64,000 nt of DNA, taken from NCBI GenBank assembly GCA_017506865.1, contig JAFCMP010000526.1:124001-188000 (forward strand), read 5' to 3'. Positions 59,401 through 64,000 of the stretch are shown here, piece by piece. This stretch comes from Tribonema minus (taxonomy: Eukaryota > Sar > Xanthophyceae > Tribonematales > Tribonemataceae). The notes beneath the pieces were generated by a model, which did not search any database, was not told the DNA's origin, and worked only from the letters and a program-made list of their open reading frames with translations. The translations under genes and the position numbers were made by a program. The number at the start of each line of letters is the position of its first letter. Position 1 is the stretch's first letter.

Positions 59401-60878
59401 CCTGCTGCCATCGACAATCTGCCATGCGGTCTGTTCGCATGGCGTTGAGGCCGTGTCTGTTTGAAGTTAGACAGAAGAGGAAGGTACACAGGTATGAGGC
59501 TGAACGCTTTGCAGCTGTGCCGCAAACAGTAAGCGGTGATGACCACTGTGTGCACAGGACGCACGCAGCACACAATTTCGGTGTGTATATTATCGGGTGA
59601 TACATCATTGGGCCTTACGACTGGCATTTCACAAGCACACAGAACGCGTGTCCGATGCCCTGTTGAGACTGACGATTTTTCCCCGCCTGTGTCCTTCGTC
59701 TCTGCGGCGCCCATTTGTGTGCACCATCACAGCGAGTGGGGCTGCGCTTTGCGGAGCTGAGCATCGCCACCGTGACCATTGCGCGCATGGACGTAACGGC
59801 CGCAGCGCCGCCGGCGACGCACGCGCTCACGCTGCCGCCGCTGCCTGCGATACTGCTGCTGCCTGCCGATGACAAGGGGCCCCCGTACAGGTAAGATGAC
59901 ATCATCAATGACGACAATGCAGATATGTCGTTGAGGTGAATGCTATATGCTCCAGGTTTATGACAGTTTTATTGTTGGCTACACAACAGAAACATATGAA
60001 TGGTCATGTTATTTCAATAAATAAATACATATGTCCACACTGTAGGACCTGAGAACAAATATCTTGAGGTTTATGCAGAAGTAACAGTTTCAAATGTATG
60101 TAAGCGTTGTGTTGCTTGACACCTGTGTCTGCCAGCGCCAGATCGGAGCAGTTTGTCATGGCCATAAACATGGTCGACCAGGGCACAAGCGCCTACTATG
60201 ACCCCTGCACAACAGCTCAGCAGTGCTCAGGCGTGGTGCGGTTGCGGTCCTAAACTTGAAGTTCGTAGGTCTGACCTCAGCAACACACCACCTCAGTTGC
60301 TCGCGCGCCAGTGCTCAGCGGTCATTGCCCGCTGCGTCACCATCCGCAGACTCTACTCCAGAGAGCGGCTGCTTTGGTGGCATGCACAGCGCAATCGCTT
60401 GCCTGCACCAAATTGACACGTTTCGCATGACCATGTCAACGGCTGAGCTGGCTTATAGGGTGCATGCACCTCAGCGTGATAGCAGTGCTCAGTCCTGGGG
60501 CCCGGGCATGCACACGTGCATGCAGGCCTGCGCTTGGTCTGTGTGTGTTTGGGGGGGGGGGCTGCTGTGTTGTGCAAACCTCATTCCTTCATCATCAGCC
60601 CTCTTGAAGTGCTCATTCCACAGTGCTCAGCAGCATTACCCTGCCGCATCACCTCACGCAGATTCTACTCCGGCAAGGGCAAGACAGCAGCCATCATGCA
60701 GTGGCTGCAGCAGCACGCCTCGCGGCACTTTGAGCTACCGCCGGTGCCGCACCTGAGTGGCGCTGACCGCGTGTTGTACTACAAGCAGCTGAAGCAGCGG
60801 GAGGAAATGCTGCAGCAGCGACAGCAGCAGCAACAGCAGCAGCAGCAGCAGAGCAGTGACGGTTATGAGGAGCTTTGA
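47475..60878 (+). CDS. PDI-like thioredoxin-fold ER protein with one CEKC site
   Basis: Fourteen exons in phase: 47475-47532, 49009-49190, 50145-50423, 51024-51110, 51815-51918, 52866-52953, 54416-54512, 54945-55024, 56418-56490, 57432-57712, 58303-58374, 58758-58796, 59733-59890, 60662-60878; 604 residues. Exon 1 is a signal peptide (MVMLMLALALLWQQAFLAA). The first thioredoxin domain has C59-E-K-C62 (SPACEKCAVLEPEY) and LARVNTEKERHLLAS. Middle exons match PDI b/b' folds (VLGLFSDGNG; VPTVGRLTHGSFGLYERLGL; GRMSFVYADGVAF; LPQLAVNT). The last domain (VTALNFDAVAMREDRDVLLL) has a degenerate site with one Cys (EACAHIIPHY, C472). The tail is Gln-rich and ends GYEEL, perhaps an ER-retention variant. 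Likely a thiol oxidoreductase or chaperone in the ER. Only one of two redox sites is intact. TGTAA occurs at 61300-61304. Confidence 0.87.
48271..48388 (+). repeat. Dispersed intronic repeat, copy 3
   Basis: Best match to the element at 25900-26012, same orientation. Shared are gaatcaaaagatcgcagcgc, ctaggtgacaa, gtcgccgctgctg and attggccacgagtcaa. It lies in intron 1 of the PDI-like gene. Confidence 0.75.
48700..49060 (+). repeat. Ladder of exon 2 acceptor plus exon start (PDI-like gene)
   Basis: The true exon start (TAPVLSAGHFNLTA, exon at 49009) is preceded by copies at about 48719-48752 and 48898-48950 (gtgctcagtgctggccactt, then caacctcac). Each is followed by a similar ...tactcgaggtatgcacttgctgcccc stretch. 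Confidence 0.85.
49330..49420 (+). repeat. Copy of exon 2 end plus donor (PDI-like gene)
   Basis: EPEYDAAARQLKAMW and donor gtgcgt repeat the true exon end EPEYEAAAQQLKAMG at 49190. The flanking sequence around tagcatcgttgca also recurs. Confidence 0.85.
49908..49985 (+). repeat. Copy of exon 3 acceptor plus exon start (PDI-like gene)
   Basis: cgtgcag|GTGCCACTTGCGCGCGTCG and a following cgcggaaagaagcatcacctcctg repeat the true junction at 50145 (LARVNTEKERHLLAS). The surrounding tggatttcg/cactacgtcgccgccatgac region recurs too. Confidence 0.85.
53490..54000. repeat. Scattered telomere-type blocks in intron 6 (PDI-like gene)
   Basis: CCCTAA-type runs at about 53493-53510, 53590-53600, 53685-53697 and 53720-53738, then TTAGGG-type runs at about 53933-53995, with a change of orientation between them. 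Confidence 0.8.
54208..54265 (+). repeat. Copy of exon 7 acceptor plus exon start (PDI-like gene)
   Basis: cagagcagcttgccgcggtc then ggctgcctgactcacggcag repeats the true junction at 54416, one step of about 190 bp upstream. Confidence 0.8.
54990..55450 (+). repeat. Ladder of exon 8 end plus donor (PDI-like gene)
   Basis: The true end LLAELEAVALEL and donor (55024) recurs at about 55215-55252 (LLAESEAVALEL) and 55370-55408 (LLAELEAVALEL, but donor changed to gcgaga). Long flanks match as well (ttgagcaccggagtaggtga). Confidence 0.9.
56470..56720 (+). repeat. Short tandem donor-like repeat after exon 9 (PDI-like gene)
   Basis: About eight copies of tgagcgctgc/tgagcactgc alternate with gtgaagttgag-like spacers of about 30 bp. 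The unit matches the donor flank of exon 9 (gtgagcgctgc) at 56491. Confidence 0.85.
57055..57285 (+). repeat. Ladder of exon 10 acceptor plus exon start (PDI-like gene)
   Basis: Copies of TRQDLPQLAVNTRDARRF appear at about 57060-57108 and 57215-57282 before the true exon at 57432. The second copy keeps DARRFAF before a stop. Confidence 0.9.
57857..57882 (+). repeat. Interstitial telomere-type repeat (TTAGGG)n
   Basis: Four tandem GGTTAG units in intron 10 of the PDI-like gene. Similar short blocks lie at about 55770-55795, 56034-56062 and 58886-58908. Confidence 0.85.
60300..60375 (+). repeat. Copy of exon 14 acceptor plus exon start (PDI-like gene)
   Basis: cagtgctcagcggtcattgc then ccgctgcgtcaccatccgca|gactctactcc repeats the true junction region 60631-60690, one step of about 310 bp upstream. 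Confidence 0.8.
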
Positions 60879-62390
60879 TGGCATCATGGATGTAGCGTCA
60901 GGCCCCAGATAACACTGCTGGAGGCGCAGCTGCCATGCTGCGTGTGCGGCCGACAGCCGCAAGGCCTTTGACACACAGAGTACGATGATGCCACAAGCAG
61001 AGACACCTCAGCGCGCCAGCCACGGTTGTCATATGGGAAGATGCGGTGTGCCGATGTGGACGGTTCAACCCTAGCCCTAACCCTTGCCCTAGGGTTGGCC
61101 GGCGCATCATATCATCAGCATAAGAGCAGCTGCAGCAAGAGTCGCCATGCAGTGGCTGCAGCGGTTCCTGGCGACTACAACACCAGCTCTGGAGCCTGAA
61201 GCTGCTTTGTCACTGAGCCGGGCTAGAGCTGCGCACTCAGTGCGTGTTGGCAACAGGCAGAACGATCGTAGCAAATTCATCAATTCGCCAGCCCCCGTAT
61301 GTAATGACGCCACTGTCATTGGATGCACAATCAGCGAACGCACTGCCGTGGCTGCAGCAATGCTGGCTCGTGGCAATGGCGTGACAGGGGCAACAGCAAG
61401 ACTGGTGGGTTAGCCAGGGTCAAGTTTGACAGCTACCGAAATTCTGGGTGATCGTGTCTTCGGGCAGAACGTCTGACAGCACAGTCAGGCACTTTTATGT
61501 GGGGTACAGATGTTCCGCCCTTGCCGATTGAGGCAGTTTGGGCCCTGCATACGCTGCATCAATTTGTGCCATGCATGTGGTTGCAGGCAAATATCAGCCA
61601 CATAAAGTATTATGCTGGCCATTTGCTGGCATCCCAATACCGACTGCGCCATTCAAAGGCACTGACACACATAACCCTTTTACATGGCAAAAGCATACGT
61701 TCTGCATCCGCAACAGTGCTTTATAGAGGGTATCGGCAATGCCTTCGAACTAGGGTTCCAAAGCATCAGGCCTGCAATGGCTTATCTTCAGCATTTGGAC
61801 ATATTTGCCCTGATGTGTTCGAGCACTTGGCTGTGAGTGTGGTGATTGCCATCCTCTGCCTCATGATGCAACTACCACATGCGCGTTTGGCGTGGACCGG
61901 TGCCTGACATGGCACAACAGTGTGCATGTCGTCAGTGTGCTCTTGGCATTGCTATGCCACTTGTCACGTGCAAGTGCAAATTTCACCACGCTTTCAAAGT
62001 GTAGCGCGAGTCCGCAGGCGGTGCATTGCCAAACGCGCATCTAGACGAGCAGACATCACCAGAAATGACGCTTTCAGTTACAGCTGATCGCCTTGCGCAG
62101 AGCGCAGCTCTCCTCTGCACCCCCCCCCCCCCCCTCTGTCGGATGAGCACGACCTGATCATAGTGATACAACGCATCTCGGTACCTGTACGACATCAGTG
62201 TCCGACATCAGTGTTGTACAGGGTACCCGAGATGCCATTTGGCGGCGGCGGCGCTTGAGTGGTTGTCGTTGAGACACTTTCAGACTGTCACACGACGTAG
62301 ATTCCGTACAGCAAGCTTCAAGTTAGATGCCATTCATCTGGGCTTTTTCGCGCCCTGAGCGAGAATTAATGAAAAGTACAGGGGATTGAG
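60879..62390. other. 3' UTR and intergenic
   Basis: It begins with the PDI-like 3' UTR (TGTAA at 61300-61304, telomere-type block at about 61068-61092). A poly-C run lies at about 62119-62134. At 62168-62237 an imperfect inverted repeat (catctcggtacctgtac ... gtacagggtacccgagatg) flanks a doubled cgacatcagtg. No gene is supported. Confidence 0.5.
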
Positions 62391-62693
62391 ATGCCTTGCA
62401 TCGACAACACCTGGGCGCACACTTTTGGGCTTGCCAGGCCTGAGGTTTTGCGGGCTCTCAGGCGCGCCGTTGAGGACTTCGGCGATCCCGACCACCACGC
62501 GGATGAGCCGGTGGCGCCATTACCATCCTTGACTGCGGCGCGAAGCATCCTAAGCCACCGCCAAGCATCACGCCAGCAGCATGCTGTCGCTGCTTGTGAT
62601 GTTGCGATCTTCGCGCGCCTCATGGTGTATGCGGAGCACTTGGGTATAAAGACAACACGCGCTGCCAGGCTTGCACAGCACAGCGTGTTCTGA
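62391..62693 (+). CDS. Possible intronless 100-residue protein, unknown
   Basis: Open from ATG 62391 (MPCIDNTWAHTFGLARPEVL) to a TGA-terminated VF end, with a helical, Arg/Ala-rich sequence. No family is recognised. The reverse strand is also open over most of the stretch, which weakens the call. It may be a real small gene or a remnant of a mobile element, since the palindrome at 62168-62237 lies just upstream. Confidence 0.35.
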   Translation: MPCIDNTWAHTFGLARPEVLRALRRAVEDFGDPDHHADEPVAPLPSLTAARSILSHRQASRQQHAVAACDVAIFARLMVYAEHLGIKTTRAARLAQHSVF

Positions 62694-63468
62694 TAAAGTT
62701 TACTCGGTTGGATCAATTGCGCGATTAGGCAGGGTCTCCTGGCAACGACCTATGGTTAACGATGGTAAGAAGAAGTTGTAAGCTTGTATTTATTCATTTA
62801 TAAGAAAGAGCTGAGAGCCTCACGTACTTCTGGTGTTGTTGAACTTGCATGCGGCTCGCTCACCCGTTCATGGAGGCGCCTGCAACAGCTCGCCCGGTGT
62901 CAGCCCTGCATGGCGCTTTGTGAGCGGTGTCACCCATAGATCGTTCACAGCAATACAACAAAGTGCGCGAAGCTCTGGATCCTGCTTCTTACCCATTGCC
63001 AACTAAAAATTACTTGCATGCAATTTTGTCTCAAAGCCGAAAACGATGAGTTTCGGCACAAGGCATTGCCTGGGTCAATGAGCTTCGACAAATCGGATGG
63101 CAAGGGACTATACGAATTGCAGAACTGCGCCAGGTGTGCAAAATCATGCTGTGTTTACGGTAAACTTTACCGCGTACTTCCGTCTTTCCGACAGTTGCAG
63201 TTGAAGTTTGCACCTTTTCGAGGTTGCGCAGCAGCTCTCTCCCTGCACAACACAGGGTAGTTCCAACAGCGTTGGAAGCATAGGCAAAGCTTTCAGCACT
63301 CACAAGGCAGAGTTGTTGTGTGCTGACAGCCAAAAGTGGCGCCACACTCCCCAAGCACCAAGGCGAAACCTTCTGGATCCGCAACTAGGCTGCAGCAGCA
63401 CAGCCGCAGCAGCAGCAGCAAGCAGCGAGAAGCAGCAGGACCCGTTCATTTTCCGTTCCTTCGCGCCG
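62694..63468. other. Promoter/5' region of the MYND gene
   Basis: No separate gene is seen. The frame upstream of the MYND start is open from 63208, so an earlier start or an upstream exon is possible. CAG-rich codons lie at about 63391-63440. Confidence 0.4.
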
Positions 63469-63879
63469 ATGTCACGTGTCTGTGCCAGCTGCAGCACCGA
63501 GGGCGCCCAGGGTACCCTCCAGCGCTGCGGGCGCTGCAAGCAGGCGCTCTACTGCGATCGCACGTGCCAGAAGGCGCATTGGGCGGACCACAAGAAAGCC
63601 TGTCTCGCCCGGGGCCTGGACGGAAAGCCGCCACGTCGCGACATCACCTTCACCATCGGCGAGGGCGAGGACGAGAGGCACTACATATCGCTCGAGAGCC
63701 CCGACGAAGCCCTGGCCGAGATGCACGACGCAGACGAGGTCGTGATCGCCGAGAAGCACATTGTGGTGGAGCTCACCTATCCGCTGAGCGGCACGTTTAG
63801 GTTCAAGCTGCACGCTGACACTGCTGCCGGCTTCACGCGCCGCGGCCTCGTCAAGCGCATCTCCGACACCTACCACCAG
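63469..63879 (+). CDS. MYND zinc-finger protein (3' partial)
   Basis: First exon 63469-63879 (137 codons) ends at donor CACCAG|gtctgt; the gene continues outside the window. The MYND finger starts at residue 5: CASC, then LQRCGRCKQALYCDRTCQKA and HWADHKKAC, giving the C-x2-C / C-x2-C / C-x3-C / H-x3-C pattern. After it comes a conserved-looking region (TYPLSGTFRFKLHADTAAGF, then TRRGLVKRISDTYHQ) that I cannot assign. MYND fingers mediate protein-protein contacts, often in transcription regulators. The start MSRVCASC was chosen because it sits just before the finger; the open frame upstream (from 63208) includes an Ala/Ser-rich stretch and could be coding. Confidence 0.75.
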
Positions 63880-64000
63880 GTCTGTGTTGCGGTGCCTGCA
63901 GTCTGCTCTGCTGAAACAATTGGTGCAGTCTGCTCTGCTGGAACGATTGGCAGGTCTCCTCAGTAAAATGAAGGGTTCTCCTCAGCATGCTCTCATGGCC

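Noticed and set aside
1..64000. tRNA or rRNA genes
   Set aside because: I saw no tRNA-like B-box with a foldable cloverleaf and no rRNA sequence; a covariance-model scan would be decisive.

Overview
This window is nuclear DNA of a eukaryote, most likely a chlorophyte green alga of the Chlamydomonadales. The coding exons are GC- and Ala/Gln/Gly-rich, and every gene is cut by many GT-AG introns that are poorer in GC. TGTAA, the green-algal polyadenylation signal, lies downstream of several stop codons. Short blocks of TTAGGG telomere-type repeat are scattered through introns and intergenic DNA; a TTAGGG telomere is known in some Chlamydomonadales. The species assignment is inference. I built gene models by requiring GT-AG borders and matching intron phase at every junction.

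Layout. 1-12.9 kb (-): part of a large fibronectin-III/Ig-like repeat gene, made of a three-exon module present five times, four of them in two near-identical 4978-bp tandem copies. 14.4-15.9 kb (-): Ala-rich protein of unknown function, divergent from 16.1-18.9 kb (+), a secreted/membrane TPM-domain protein with a C-terminal RING finger. 19.7 kb (+): orphan J-domain exon. 21.1-22.8 kb (-): small single-pass membrane protein, 3' end unresolved. 23.3-27.5 kb (-): THUMPD2/3-type tRNA guanine-N2 methyltransferase, divergent from 27.6-36.8 kb (+), a BED-finger hAT-transposase-derived protein. 37.4-44.5 kb (+): RPEL-repeat (G-actin-binding type) protein. 45.7-47.4 kb: fold-back transposon with about 0.75-kb inverted arms, ending about 100 bp before the start codon of 47.5-60.9 kb (+), a 14-exon PDI-like thioredoxin-fold protein with a signal peptide. 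62.4 kb: possible small ORF. 63.5 kb (+): MYND-finger protein running off the window.

Most striking observation. In the four large spliced genes the introns contain ladders of degenerate tandem copies of the neighbouring exon-intron junction. Upstream introns carry repeated copies of the 3' splice site plus the start of the exon; downstream introns carry repeated copies of the exon end plus the 5' splice site. Ladders have 1-6 steps with periods of roughly 70-210 bp, and one full exon sits at the end of each. This makes much of the intron length and creates many decoy splice sites. The introns also carry poly-C tracts next to acceptors, telomere-like blocks and a dispersed repeat of about 110 bp.
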